DNA of 64,000 nucleotides from assembly GCA_011799875.1 (NCBI GenBank), contig JAAAXO010000122.1, positions 62,001 to 126,000 on the forward strand. The letters are read 5' to 3'. The notes beneath the pieces were generated by a model. The model made no database searches and had not been told where the DNA came from. It saw only the letters and a program-made list of their open reading frames with translations. Source of the DNA: Thinopyrum elongatum (lineage: Eukaryota; Streptophyta; Magnoliopsida; Poales; Poaceae). The translations under genes were made by a program, and so were the position numbers. The stretch's first letter is position 1. Each line of letters opens with the position of its first letter. This document shows positions 35,903 through 49,203 of the stretch, in pieces.

Positions 35903-38209
35903 TCCTCCCCTTCTTGAAATGAAGTCGTCCTCGACGGAAGCTCATCTTCCTCACCCAAATAAGGCTTCAGATCTGCAATGCTAAAAGTGGGACTAACCCC
36001 AAAATCTGCAGGCAGCTCAAGTTTATATGCATTATCATTTATTTTCTCTAACACCTTAAAAGGACCATCAGCACGTGGCATTAGCTTTGATTTGCGCAAA
36101 TCAGGAAATCTATCCTTACGCAAATGTAACCAAACAAGATCTCCAGGTGCAAACACAACATGTTTTCTACCCTTCCTTACAATTCTGCAATACATCTTTA
36201 AATTCAGCATCATGCACATATTGATCTTTGATGGTCTCCAAACCAAATATTTTAAAGTCAAGTTGTGAAAGCATAGTATAACGACGAGACAATGCATCAG
36301 CAATAACATTTTCTTTACCCTTCTTGTGTTTAATGACATAAGGGAAAGTCTCAATAAATTCAACCCATTTAGCATGTCTACGGTTCAGTTTTGCTTGACT
36401 TTTAATGTGTTTCAAAGATTCATGATCAGAATGTATAACAAATTCTTTGGGCCATAAATAATGTTGCTATGTTTCTAAGGTCCGAACAAGAGCATATAAT
36501 TCTTTATCATAAGTAGAATAGTTCAGACTAGGCCCACTCAATTTTTCAGAAAAGTATGCAACAGGTTTGCCATCTTGTAATAAAACACCTCCTAATCCAA
36601 TTCCACTAGCATCACATTCAAGCTCAAAAGTCTTATTAAAATCAGGAAGTTGGAGTAAAGGAGCATGTGTCAACTTATCTTTCAATACCGTGAAGGCTTC
36701 TTCCTGTGAGGTACCCCAAACAAAAGGCACATCCTTCTTTGTAAGCTCATTGAGAGGTGCAGCAATGGTGCTGAAATCTCTCACAAAACGCCTATAGAAA
36801 CCAGCGAGTCCAAGAAAATTCCTCACTTGAGTGACTGTTTTGGGCTGTGGCCAACTCTCAATAGCTTCAATCTTGGCTTTATCAACTTCAATTCCCTGTG
36901 GAGTAACAACATAGCCAAGAAAAGATACTCGGTCGGTGCAAAAGGTGCACTTCCCAAGGTTACCAAACAAACGTGCATCACGTAAAGCAATAAAAACAGC
37001 ACGTAAATGTTCCAAATGTTCCTCCAAAGATCTGCTATAAATCAGTATATCATCAAAATAGACTACCACAAATCGTCCAATGAAAGCACGTAAAACTTCG
37101 TTCATTAATCTCATGAAAGTACTAGGTGCATTAGTTAACCCAAAAGGCATGACTAACCACTCATATAATCCAAACTTTGTTTTAAATGCTGTTTTCCATT
37201 CATCCCCCAATTTCATACGAATTTGATGGTATCCACTACGCAAATCAACTTTGGAGAATATTGTAGAGCCACTCAATTCATCAAGCATATCATCTAGTCT
37301 AGGACTAGGATGACGATAACGAATAGTAATATTATTAATGCCTCTACAATCAACACACATACGCGATGTACCATCCTTTTTCGGCACTAGAATAATAGGA
37401 ACAGCACAAGGACTAAGGGATTCGCGTATATAACCTTTGTCGAGCAACTCCTGTACTTGACGCATAATCTCCTTCGTCTCCTCTGGATTGGTACGGTATG
37501 GCGCACGGTTTGGCAACGAAGCACCGGGAATTAAGTCAATCTGATGCTCAATCCCGCGAATAGGTGGTAATCCCGGTGGCACGTCTTGTGGAAAGACGTC
37601 AGCGAACTCCTGCAAAATGTTAGTGACCGCAGGAGGCAAAGAGGAAGGCACGTCCTCGAATGAAAATAACGCCTCTTTGCACAGAAAAGCATAGCAAACA
37701 GAATTGCTGAAATCTAGATCATCAATATCAGATTTGGTGGCAAGTAAGCATGCACTTTTCAATTTAATTTCAGAAGCAACACTAGATGGTTTATTATTAG
37801 GCTTCATTTGTTGCTCAAATTCTTTTGCCACAATCTGATTTTCACTCTTATTTTTCTCCTGTTTTGCTTTACTAGCTCTATTAATATCATCTTTCAAAAT
37901 AGAATCAGGAGTCATAGGAAGCAAAGTAATATGTTTATCCTTATGAACAAGAGTATACTGATTGTTTCTATCATGGTGTACAGAATTTTTATCAAATTGC
38001 CATGGTCTACCAAGTAATAATGAACATGCTTGCATGGGTACCACATCACAATCAACATAATCAGCATATGTAGAGATACTAAAATGCACACGAACAGTAC
38101 GTGTTACCTTAACCTTGCCGCTGTTGTTGAACCATTGGATATAGTAAGGATGTGGATGTGGTCTTGTGGTGAGAGATAGCTTCTCCACCATCTCCATGCT
38201 AGCCAAGTT
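35903..38209 (-). pseudogene. pol: Family A pol with integrase core deleted
   Basis: Protease tail ([12 protein letters not shown]), RT ([10 protein letters not shown]), RNase H, and integrase C-terminal module ending [10 protein letters not shown]. At about 36174 a deletion of roughly 930 bp, between CCCTT repeats, removes most of the integrase zinc region and the whole catalytic core. TAG at 36469-36467 replaces TGG in ETWQHYL. The upstream end is cut by LTR L15 in the protease. Confidence 0.87.
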
Positions 38210-38882
38210 TGATAGAGGCGAGGGTGTCCCGATCTTTCGATGAGATGATATCTATCGTTTTTGGTGGAGTAGACTTTGACGATCCGACTACGAACGTGCG
38301 AGGACGTCGCGCCTTAGCAATCGCTAAACCAACTCCGAGAGGTTATTGACCACGCCGGAGCACAATCAACCTGACCCCGAGGGTCTATCTCCTGCAAGCA
38401 AACGAAGAACAAGCAAGAAACTAAGATTTGCAATCTGGATATTGCGAATATAAGATGAAAGCTTTATTGATCGAGGTGGGGTTTTGTGACGTCTTGGTCT
38501 GGTTGTTGAACACAAACGAAGTACGCGAAGTTGCAGCTATGGCGAACTTTTAATCTAAACAAAACCCAAAGTCTAAACGGTGCCCTAAGGGCTGTATATA
38601 TGGAGGAAGAGGGGGGGATTTCGTGGCCCTTGAAGGAGGGGTCCGAAACCAACCCTATCTCTTGTTTCCCCACACATACGGACTCTAAAAATAGCCTATA
38701 CTCAAGTATTTCGAAATTACATGGGCCTGGCCCAATAATAAGGTGACGCAGCACCTATAATAGCCTCTGGACGAAATTTATGAAGTGGCATCTTGTATAT
38801 TTCGTCCAAGGCTTCCTGCACTCCTTATGGTGGCTTCAAAGTCCTGAAATCATCACTTGTAACTCCGTTCTTGTTCCCCTTG
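38210..38882 (-). mobile_element. Family A LTR (L15), truncated
   Basis: 673 bp of A LTR from the U5 end; the first 249 bp of U3 (most of the CR-coding part) are replaced by LTR L16. Left flank AAGTT lies in protease. Confidence 0.88.
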
Positions 38883-39864
38883 TGATGAGGACATGAATAC
38901 CTTGGATACGACCAAAAATATTGCATACATGTATATTTGTGAGGTGATTTCTAATGCAAACTATGCAATAATTTATTTGTGTCATCCAGGACAAAAATAC
39001 TTCACAAACTTTTGTGCCATGTCTAATTGCAGGTGTATGGGACATTTGTACAATTCACATATGAAGATAAGGGAAAACGAGAAGTTTAGGTGCTGTTCAA
39101 AAAGTCCTCTCACGTCACTTTTGGGCCAAGAGAAGATAGAGTCCAAGTCTCTCACGTTCTGGATTCAGATTCGGACTGCACAGACATACCTGACTCAAAA
39201 CGCCAAGAACTTTTTCATACGGACTCCGAATTGGGTGATTCTTTTTTTGTTAGAAAGTAGATTTCGTGCTCTTTCCAACCCAATTGGACTCACCTTAAAA
39301 TTCATCTGGAGCTATGAGTTATTGACGAAACAATCTGACGCTGCAGCAGAATCCGAGTCAAACTACAAGTCCAAAGGTGTTGCATCACCTCCACTTGGGC
39401 CCATGAGCCTTGTACGACCTAGGGTTAGTTTTAGGCTGCCTTGGGACGTCCTCCCACCTCCTTGGCCGCCACCCCTTACTCCTATATAAGTAGATCCATC
39501 TAGTAGCTTTTTCCTTGGGATTTGTTTAGTTAAAAGTTAGCCATTGCAACTTCGTGTACTTCGTTTGTGTCCAACGACCAGACCAAGACCGCTTTCGGAT
39601 CCCCACCTCTATCAATACTTCATCTATATTCACAATATTCAGATTGCATTATCATATTCTTGCTTGTTCTTCGATTGCGTGCAGGAATAGACCTTCGTGG
39701 TCAGGCTGATCGTGCTTTCAGTATCGTCAGTAACCTCGGGAGATTGGTTTAGCGATTGCTAAGGCGCAACGTCGTGCACGTTTGTAGTCGGATCGTCAAA
39801 GTCGACTCCACCAAATCGATAGCTATCATCTCATCGAAAGATCGGGACACCCCCGCCTCTATCA
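38883..39864 (+). mobile_element. Family B' LTR (L16)
   Basis: 982 bp, both termini, intron present. Flanks CCTTG and CCTTC differ at one base and lie in unrelated sequences (A LTR; A integrase), so they are not a target-site duplication. Confidence 0.9.
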
Positions 39865-42800
39865 CCTTCTTTGTTCGAGGTAAACCTAAAACAAAGTCCA
39901 TAGATATATCCTCCCAAGGAACACTAGGTACAGGCAAAGGCATATATAAACCATGAGGATTGAGTCGTGACTTAGCTTTTTGACATGTAGTGCAGCGAGC
40001 AACAAAACGCTCAACATCCCGTCTCATCTTTGGCCAAAAGAAATGTGTAGCAAGTATATCCTCCGTCTTCTTCACGCCAAAGTGTCCCATTAATCCTCCT
40101 CCATGCGCCTCCTGCAACAACAAAAGACGAACGGAGCTAGCTGGAATGCATAGCTTGTTAGCACGAAACACAAATCCATCGTTAACGACGAACTTGTTCC
40201 ATGTTCTCCCTTCCTTACAATTCTGCAATACATCTTTAAATTCAGCATCATGCACATATTGATCTTTGATGGTCTCCAAACCAAATATTTTAAAGTCAAG
40301 TTGTGAAAGCATAGTATAACGACGAGACAATGCATCAGCAATAACATTTTCTTTACCCTTCCTGTGTTTAATGACATAAGGGAAAGTCTCAATAAATTCA
40401 ACCCATTTAGCATGTCTACGGTTCAGTTTTGCTTGACTTTTAATGTGTTTCAAAGATTCATGATCAGAATGTATAACAAATTCTTTGGGCCATAAATAAT
40501 GTTGCCATGTTTCTAAGGTCCGAACAAGAGCATATAATTCTTTATCATAAGTAGAATAGTTCAGACTAGGCCCACTCAATTTTTCAGAAAAGTATGCAAC
40601 AGGTTTGCCATCTTGTAATAAAACACCTCCTAATCCAATTCCACTAGCATCACATTCAAGCTCAAAAGTCTTATTAAAATCAGGAAGTTGGAGTAAAGGA
40701 GCATGTGTCAACTTATCTTTCAATACCGTGAAGGCTTCTTCCTGTGAGGTACCCCAAACAAAAGGCACATCCTTCTTTGTAAGCTCATTGAGAGGTGCAG
40801 CAATGGAGCTGAAATCTCTCACAAAACGCCTATAGGAACCAGCGAGTCCAAGAAAACTCCTCACTTGAGTGACCGTTTTGGGCTGTGGCCAACTCTCAAT
40901 AGCTTCAATCTTGGCTTTATCAACTTCAATTCCCTGTGGAGTAACAACATAGCCAAGAAAAGATACTCGGTCGGTGCAAAAGGTGCACTTCCCAAGGTTA
41001 CCAAACAAACGTGCATCACGTAAAGCAATAAAAACAGCACGTAAATGTTCCAAATGTTCCTCCAAAGATCTGCTATAAATCAGTATATCATCAAAATAGA
41101 CTACCACAAATCGTCCAATGAAAGCACGTAAAACTTCGTTCATTAATCTCATGAAAGTACTAGGTGCATTAGTTAACCCAAAAGGCATGACTAACCACTC
41201 ATATAATCCAAACTTTGTTTTAAATGCTGTTTTCCATTCATCCCCCAATTTCATACTAATTTGATGGTATCCACTACGCAAATCAACTTTGGAGAATATT
41301 GTAGAGCCACTCAATTCATCAAGCATATCATCTAGTCTAGGAATAGGATGACGATAACGAATAGTAATATTATTAATGCCTCTACAATCAACACACATAC
41401 GCGATGTACCATCCTTTTTCGGCACTAGAATAATAGGAACAGCACAAGGACTAAGGGATTCGCGTATATAACCTTTGTCGAGCAACTCCTGTACTTGACG
41501 CATAATCTCCTTCGTCTCCTCTGGATTGGTACGGTATGGCGCACGGTTTGGCAACGAAGCACCGGGAATTAAGTCAATCTGATGCTCAATCCCGCGAATA
41601 GGTGGTAATCCCGGTGGCACGTCTTGTGGAAAGACGTCAGCGAACTCCTGCAAAATGTTAGTGACCGCAGGAGGCAAAGAGGAAGGCACGTCCTCGAATG
41701 AAAATAACGCCTCTTTGCACACAAAAGCATAGCAAACAGAATTGCTGAAATCTAGCTCATCAATATCAGATTTGGTGGCAAGTAAGCATCACTTTTCAAT
41801 TTAATTTCAGAAGCAACACTAGATGGTTTATTATTAGGCTTCATTTGTTGCTCAAATTCTTTTGCCACAATCTGATTTTCACTCTTATTTTTCTCCTGTT
41901 TTGCTTTACTAGCTCTATTAATATCATCTTTCAAAATAGAATCAGGAGTCATAGGAAGCAAAGTAATATGTTTATCCTTATGAACAAGAGTATACTGATT
42001 GTTTCTACCATGGTGTACAGAATTTTTATCAAATTGCCATGGTCTACCAAGTAATAATGAACATGCTTGCATGGGTACCACATCACAATCAACATAATCA
42101 GCATATGTAGAGATACTAAAATGCACACGAACAGTACGTGTTACCTTAACCTTGCCGCTGTTGTTGAACCATTGGATATAGTAAGGATGTGGATGTGGTC
42201 TTGTGGTGAGAGATAGCTTCTCCACCATCTCCATGCTAGCCAAGTTGTTGCAGCTCCCTCCATCTATGATGACGCGAACAGAACGTTCCTTCACAACTCC
42301 CTTTGTATGGAACAAATTATGCCTCTGATTTTGCTCAGCTTGTGTGACCTGCACACTCAAAACACGTTGAGCAACTAAACATTCATACCTGTCAGCGTCT
42401 TCAGGAGCCATGTATTGCGTCTCATGATCAAAATCATCTCCACCTGTTCTTCACTTGTAATAAGAGCCAAAGTCTCCTCATCATAATCACTAGCGGACTC
42501 ATACCCACCATCCTCAGTAGCAATCATAACACGCGGAGATTGGCATTCTCGCGCATAATGACCTCTTCCCTTACAACGACGACAAATAATATCATGTGTG
42601 TGCCCTGTTGATGCCATAGATGAAGAAGAGCTCTGGGCAGGCCCAGAAGGTGTACTCTTGGCAGATGGTGGTGGTGGTGCCTGTTTTCTTGTATCTCGAT
42701 TGGAATTGGCGGCTGAAGTCAGTGGTGCCGCAGTAAGACGTGTGGGAGTAGAGGAGGCACGCGGTGTCCATGATGAAGATCGACCTGCAGAAAAATTAGT

Positions 42801-43284
42801 TCGCGCCAATGCCTGTCGATCCTGCACTTCACGTTCAGCTTTACAAGCAAGATGGAATAAACGAGTGATATTATTATACTCCTTATACTCTAGAATGGTC
42901 TGAATCTCTCTATTTAATCCACCCATGAAACGTGCAAGCATAGCTTCATTCTCCTCAACAATACCACATCTAATCATGCCAGTTTGTAATTCCTGATAAT
43001 ATTCTTCTACAGAATTTTTTCCTTGTCTTAAGCGCTGCAATTTTTGAAGTAATTCACGTTGATAATATGGTGGAACCCAACGAGTACGCATAGCAGTTTT
43101 CAAAGCAGCCCATGTAGCTGGAATAGGATATAATCTACAATGTTCAGACCACCATACACATGCAAAACTAGTGAAAGCACAAACAGCAGCAGCAACACGT
43201 CGTTCCTCGGGATATTGTAAACATGTAAAACGTTGTTCAGTTTCTAACTCCCAAGTAAGATATATATCAGGAACATATCTACCC
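39865..43284 (-). pseudogene. gag-pol: Family A gag-pol, two 1-bp deletions, both ends cut
   Basis: The longest continuous A coding stretch: from the capsid domain (GRYVPDIYLTWELE) through zinc knuckle, protease, full RT and RNase H to the integrase first Asp region ([12 protein letters not shown]). One-base deletions near 42443 and 41790 break the frame on either side of the protease. From 41722 to the LTR junction the frame is open (657 codons including a short LTR-derived tail). An R to S change sits in GYHQIRMKL. The gag start is removed by LTR L17 and the integrase core by L16. Confidence 0.88.
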
Positions 43285-44206
43285 TGATGAGGACATCAAT
43301 ACCATTGTTACACCCACAGCCCCTGCTTCTATACATACTGGACCAATTACTAGAGCTCGCGCACGTCAATTAAAATATCAGGTACTTTCGTTTCTTGGTA
43401 ATGATTCTAAAGTTCATGAGAATATGATGCTGCCTAAATTGGATACATTTGTTTTGCTTACAAATGAAGGGCCTAGCTTGGACAAGAAAGAGGAACCTTG
43501 GAGCAAGTTCAAGCATGGAGATGATGGCATGCACAAGGGGAACAAGAACGGAGTTACAAGTGATGATTTCAGGACTTTGAAGCCACCATAATGAGTGCAG
43601 GAAGCCTTGGACGAAATATACAAGATGTCACTTCATAAATTTCGTCCAGAGGCTATTATAGGTGCTGCGTCACCTTATTATTGGGCCAGGCCCATGTAAT
43701 TTCGAAATACTTGAGTATAGGCTGTGTTTAGAGTCCGTATGTGTGGGGAAACAAGAGATAGGGTTGGTTTCGGACCCCTCCTTCAAGGGCCACGAAATCC
43801 CCTCCTCTTCCTCCATATATACAGCCCTTAGGGCACCGTTTAGACTTTGGGTTTTGTTTAGATTAAAAGTTCGCCATAGCTGCAACTTCGCGTACTTCGT
43901 TTGTGTTCAACGACCAGACCAAGACGTCACAGAACCCCACCTTGATCAATAAAGCTTTCATCTTATATTCGCAATATCCAGATTGCAAATCTTAGTTTCT
44001 TGCTTGTTCTTCGTTTGCTTGCAGGAGATAGACCCTCGTGGTCAGGTGGATTGTGCTCCGGCGTGGTCAATAACCTCTCGGAGTTGGTTTAGCGATTGCT
44101 AAGGCGCGACGTCCTCGCACGTTCGTAGTCGGATCGTCAAAGTCTACTCCACCAAAAACGATAGCTATCATCTCATCGAAAGATCGGGACACCCTCGCCT
44201 CTATCA
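43285..44206 (+). mobile_element. Family A LTR (L17)
   Basis: 922-bp 5' LTR followed by a primer site. Left flank TACCC lies in A gag (minus strand); no partner in the window. Confidence 0.92.
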
Positions 44207-44575
44207 AGTGGTATCAGATTCCCAGGTTGCTCGGTGAGATTTACAGTTTTTCGTAGTTTAGATCGAGTCTGTTCTTCATACCTACAGTCCAGGAAAAAGC
44301 CAAAAAAAAATTTAGGGTTAGTTCATCATATCCGAACCAATCTGAGCCTTTGCATAATCTTTTTAGGGTTTTTGCTTTGTTGAATTTGCGGTTGCATCGT
44401 CGTGTCAAGTTGCTGGTCTTAGCGTCTAGTTCTTTAGAGTTTCGAGTTCTGTTCACAAGTTGTCACGCCGCCGCCGCACCATCATCATCGCCCCTACCAT
44501 ATACCACCACAGCTTATCTGCTATTTCTCTGAGTCCATATACCACCACCGATCCGAGTCCATATACCACCACCGA
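44207..44575 (+). other. Family A leader, cut short by deletion
   Basis: Primer site at 44209-44218, then leader up to the second minisatellite unit. It is joined at a CCGAG microhomology to the end of gag. The gag start and capsid domain are lost. Confidence 0.82.
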
Positions 44576-46374
44576 ACCGAGATACAAGAAAACAGGCACC
44601 ACCACCACCATCTGCCAAGAGTACACCTTCTGGGCCTGCCCAGAGCTCTTCTTCATCTATGGCATCAACAGGGCACACACATGATATTATTTGTCGTCGT
44701 TGTAAGGGAAGAGGTCATTATGCGAGAGAATGCCAATCTCCGCGTGTTATGATTGCTACTGAGGATGGTGGGTATGAGTCCGCTAGTGATTATGATGAGG
44801 AGACTTTGGCTCTTATTACAAGTGAAGAACACGGTGGAGATGATTTTGATCATGAGACGCAATACATGGCTCCTGAAGACGCTGACAGGTATGAATGTTT
44901 AGTTGCTCAACGTGTTTTGAGTGTGCAGGTCACACAAGCTGAGCAAAATCAGAGGCATAATTTGTTCCATACAAAGGGAGTTGTGAAGGAACGTTCTGTT
45001 CGCGTCATCATAGATGGAGGGAGCTGCAACAACTTGGCTAGCATGGAGATTGTGGAGAAGCTATCTCTCACCAAAAGACCACATCCACATCCTTACTATA
45101 TCCAATGGTTCAACAACAGCGGCAAGGTTAAGGTAACACGTACTGTTCGTGTGCATTTTAGTATCTCTACATATGCTGATTATGTTGATTGTGATGTGGT
45201 ACCCATGCAAGCATGTTCATTGTTACTTGGTAGACCATGGCAATTTGATAAAAATTCTGTACACCATGGTAGAAACAATCAGTATACTCTTGTTCATAAG
45301 GATAAACATATTACTTTGCTTCCTATGACTCCTGATTCTATTTTGAAAGATGATATTAATAGAGCTAGTAAAGCAAAACAGGAGAAAAATAAGAGTGAAA
45401 ATCAGATTGTGGCAAAAGAATTTGAGCAACAAATGAAGCCTAATAATAAACCATCTAGTGTTGCTTCTGAAATTAAATTGAAAAGTGCATGCTTACTTGC
45501 CACCAAATCTGATATTGATGATCTAGATTTCAGCAATTCTGTTTGCTATGCTTTTGTGTGCAAAGAGGCGTTATTTTCATTCGAGGACGTGCCTTCCTCT
45601 TTGCCTCCTGCGGTCACTAACATTTTGCAGGAGTTCGCTGACGTCTTTCCACAAGACGTGCCACCGGGATTACCACCTATTCGCGGGATTGAGCATCAGA
45701 TTGACTTAATTCCCGGTGCTTCGTTGCCAAACCGTGCGCCATACAGTACCAATCCAGAGGAGACGAAGGAGATTATGCGTCAAGTACAGGAGTTGCTCGA
45801 CAAAGGTTATATACGCGAATCCCTTAGTCCTTGTGCTGTTCCTATTATTCTAGTGCCGAAAAAGGATGGTACATCGCGTATGTGTGTTGATTGTAGAGGC
45901 ATTAATAATATTACTATTCGTTATCGTCATCCTATTCCTAGACTAGATGATATGCTTGATGAATTGAGTGGCTCTACAATATTCTCCAAAGTTGATTTGC
46001 GTAGTGGATACCATCAAATTCGTATGAAATTGGGGGATGAATGGAAAACAGCATTTAAAACAAAGTTTGGATTATATGAGTGGTTAGTCATGCCTTTTGG
46101 GTTAACTAATGCACCTAGTACTTTCATGAGATTAATGAACGAAGTTTTACGTGCTTTCATTGGACGATTTGTGGTAGTCTATTTTGATGATATACTGATT
46201 TATAGCAGATCTTTGGAGGAACATTTGGAACATTTACGTGCTGTTTTTATTGCTTTACGTGATGCACGTTTGTTTGGTAACCTTGGGAAGTGCACCTTTT
46301 GCACCGACCGAGTATCTTTTCTTGGCTATGTTGTTACTCCACAGGGAATTGAAGTTGATAAAGCCAAGATTGAA
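44576..46374 (+). pseudogene. pol: Family A gag tail-protease-RT
   Basis: Open from the NRDTRKQAPPPP linker through the zinc knuckle CRRCKGRGHYAREC, protease IIDGGSCNNLAS and full RT ([10 protein letters not shown]) to VDKAKIE, about 590 codons without a stop. There a deletion of roughly 310 bp joins it out of frame to the RNase H region. The upstream gag is missing, so no functional polyprotein could start here. Confidence 0.87.
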
Positions 46375-47025
46375 GAGAACCTGTTGCATACTTTTCTGAA
46401 AAATTGAGTGGGCCTAGTCTGAACTATTCTACTTATGATAAAGAATTATATGCTCTTGTTCGGACCTTAGAAACATGGCAACATTATTTATGGCCCAAAG
46501 AATTTGTTATACATTCTGATCATGAATCTTTGAAACACATTAAAAGTCAAGCAAAACTGAACCGTAGACATGCTAAATGGGTTGAATTTATTGAGACTTT
46601 CCCTTATGTCATTAAACACAAGAAGGGTAAAGAAAATGTTATTGCTGATGCATTGTCTCGTCGTTATACTATGCTTTCACAACTTGACTTTAAAATATTT
46701 GGTTTGGAGACCATCAAAGATCAATATGTGCATGATGCTGAATTTAAAGATGTATTGCAGAATTGTAAAGAAGGGAGAACATGGAACAAGTTCGTCGTTA
46801 ACGATGGATTTGTGTTTCGTGCTAACAAGCTATGCATTCCAGCTAGCTCTGTTCGTCTTTTGTTGTTGCAGGAAGCGCATGGAGGAGGATTAATGGGACA
46901 CTTTGGCGTGAAGAAGACGGAGGATATACTTGCTACACATTTCTTTTGGCCAAAGATGAGACGGGATGTTGAGCGTTTTGTTGCTCGTTGCACTACATGT
47001 CAAAAAGCTAAGTCACGACTCAATC
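46375..47025 (+). pseudogene. pol: Family A RNase H to integrase zinc region
   Basis: Continues the copy at 44576 in another frame: [38 protein letters not shown] and [12 protein letters not shown]. It is then cut by LTR L18 (flank CAATC). Open over this stretch; the integrase core is missing. Confidence 0.87.
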
Positions 47026-47947
47026 TGATAGAGGCGAGGGTGTCCCGATCTTTCGATGAGATGATAGCTATCGTTTTTGGTGGAGTAGACTTTGACGATC
47101 CGACTACGAACGTGCGAGGACGTCGCGCCTTAGCAATCGCTAAACCAACTCCGAGAGGTTATTGACCACGCCGGAGCACAATCAACCTGACCACGAGGGT
47201 CTATCTCCTGCAAGCAAACGAAGAACAAGCAAGAAACTAAGATTTGCAATCTGGATATTGCGAATATAAGATGAAAGCTTTATTGATCAAGGTGGGGTTC
47301 TGTGACGTCTTGGTCTGGTCGTTGAACACAAACGAAGTACGCGAAGTTGCAGCTATGGCGAACTTTTAATCTAAACAAAACCCAAAGTCTAAACAGTGCC
47401 CTAAGGGTTGTATATATGGAGGAAGAGGAGGGGATTTCGTGGCCCTTGAAGGAGGGGTCCGAAACCAACCCTATCTCTTGTTTCCCCACACATACGGACT
47501 CTAAAAACAGCCTATACTCAAGTATTTCGAAATTACATGGGCCTGGCCCAATAATAAGGTGACGCAGCACCTATAATAGCCTCTGGACGAAATTTATGAA
47601 GTGACATCTTGTATATTTCGTCCAAGGCTTCCTGCACTCATTATGGTGGCTTCAAAGTCCTGAAATCATCACTTGTAACTCCGTTCTTGTTCCCCTTGTG
47701 CATGCCATCATCTCCATGCTTGAACTTGCTCCAAGGTTCCTCTTTCTTGTCCAAGCTAGGCCCTTCATTTGTAAGCAAAACAAATGTATCCAATTTAGGC
47801 AGCATCATATTCTCATGAACTTTAGAATCATTACCAAGAAACGAAAGTACCTGATATTTTAATTGGCGTGCGCGAGCTCTAGTAATTGGTCCAGTATGTA
47901 TAGAAGCAGGGGCTGTGGGTGTAACAATGGTATTGATGTCCTCATCA
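47026..47947 (-). mobile_element. Family A LTR (L18)
   Basis: 922 bp. The left flank CAATC lies in integrase, the right flank TATAT in an A leader. No duplication. Confidence 0.9.
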
Positions 47948-48281
47948 TATATGGACTCAGAGAAATAGCAGATAAGCTGCGGTGGTATATGGTAGGGGCG
48001 ATGATGATGGTGCGGCGGCGGCGTGACAACTTGTGAACAGAACTCGAAACTCTAAAGAACTAGACGCTAAGACCAGCAACTTGACACGACGATGCAACCA
48101 CAAATTCAACAAAGCAAAAACCCTAAAAAGATTATGCAAAGGCTCAGATTGGTTCGGATATGATGAACTAACCCTATTTTTTTTTTGGCTTTTTCCTGGA
48201 CTGTAGGTATGAAGAACAGACTCGATCTAAACTACGAAAAACTGTAAATCTCACCGAGCAACCTGGGAATCTGATACCACT
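47948..48281 (-). other. Family A partial leader with PBS
   Basis: Primer site at 48270-48279; the leader ends inside the first minisatellite unit. No gene. Confidence 0.8.
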
Positions 48282-49203
48282 TGATAGAGGCGAGGGTGTC
48301 CCGATCTTTCGATGAGATGATAGCTATCGTTTTTGGTGGAGTAGACTTTGACGATCCGACTACGAACGTGCGAGGACGTCGCGCCTTAGCAATCGCTAAA
48401 CCAACTCCGAGAGGTTATTGACCACGCCGGAGCACAATCAACCTGACCACGAGGGTCTATCTCCTGCAAGCAAACGAAGAACAAGCAAGAAACTAAGATT
48501 TGCAATCTGGATATTGCGAATATAAGATGAAAGCTTTATTGATCAAGGTGGGGTTCTGTGACGTCTTGGTCTGGTCGTTGAACACAAACGAAGTACGCGA
48601 AGTTGCAGCTATGGCGAACTCTTAATCTAAACAAAACCCACAGTCTAAACGGTGCCCTAAGGGTTGTATATATGGAGGAAGAGGGGGGGATTTCGTGGCC
48701 CTTGAAGGAGGGGTCCAAAACCAACCCTATCTCTTGTTTCCCCACACATACGGACTCTAAAAATAGCCTATACTCAAGTATTTCGAAATTACATGGGCCT
48801 GGCCCAATAATAAGGTGACGCAGCACCTATAATAGCCTCTGGACGAAATTTATGAAGTGGCATCTTGTATATTTCGTCCAAGGCTTCCTGCACTCCTTAT
48901 GGTGGCTTCAAAGTCCTGAAATCATCACTTGTAACTCCGTTCTTGTTCCCCTTGCGCATGCCATCATCTCCATGCTTGAACTTGCTCCAAGGTTCCTCTT
49001 TCTTGTCCTAGCTAGGCCCTTCATTTGTAAGCAAAACAAATGTATCCAATTTAGGCAGCATCATATTCTCATGAACATTAGAATCATTACCAAGAAACGA
49101 AAGTACCTGATAATTTAATTGGCGTGCGCGAGCTCTAGTAATTGGTCCAGTATGTATAGAAGCAGGGGCTGTGGGTGTAACAATGCTATTGATGTCTTCA
49201 TCA
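48282..49203 (-). mobile_element. Family A LTR (L19)
   Basis: 922 bp. The U3 end reads GATGTCTTCATCA on the plus strand, one change from the usual terminus. Right flank ACATG is in A RNase H. Confidence 0.9.

Larger units (their letters stand above)
47026..49203 (-). mobile_element. Mini-element: LTR L19 - 334-bp leader - LTR L18
   Basis: Second LTR-leader-LTR unit, 2178 bp, with primer site but no coding region and no polypurine tract. Pol on both sides runs plus, and the right piece repeats about 550 bp of the left. Confidence 0.7.

Noticed and set aside
38878..39869. CCTTG / CCTTC around LTR L16 as a target-site duplication
   Set aside because: One base differs and the two flanks belong to different sequences (A LTR and A integrase), so there is no common target.
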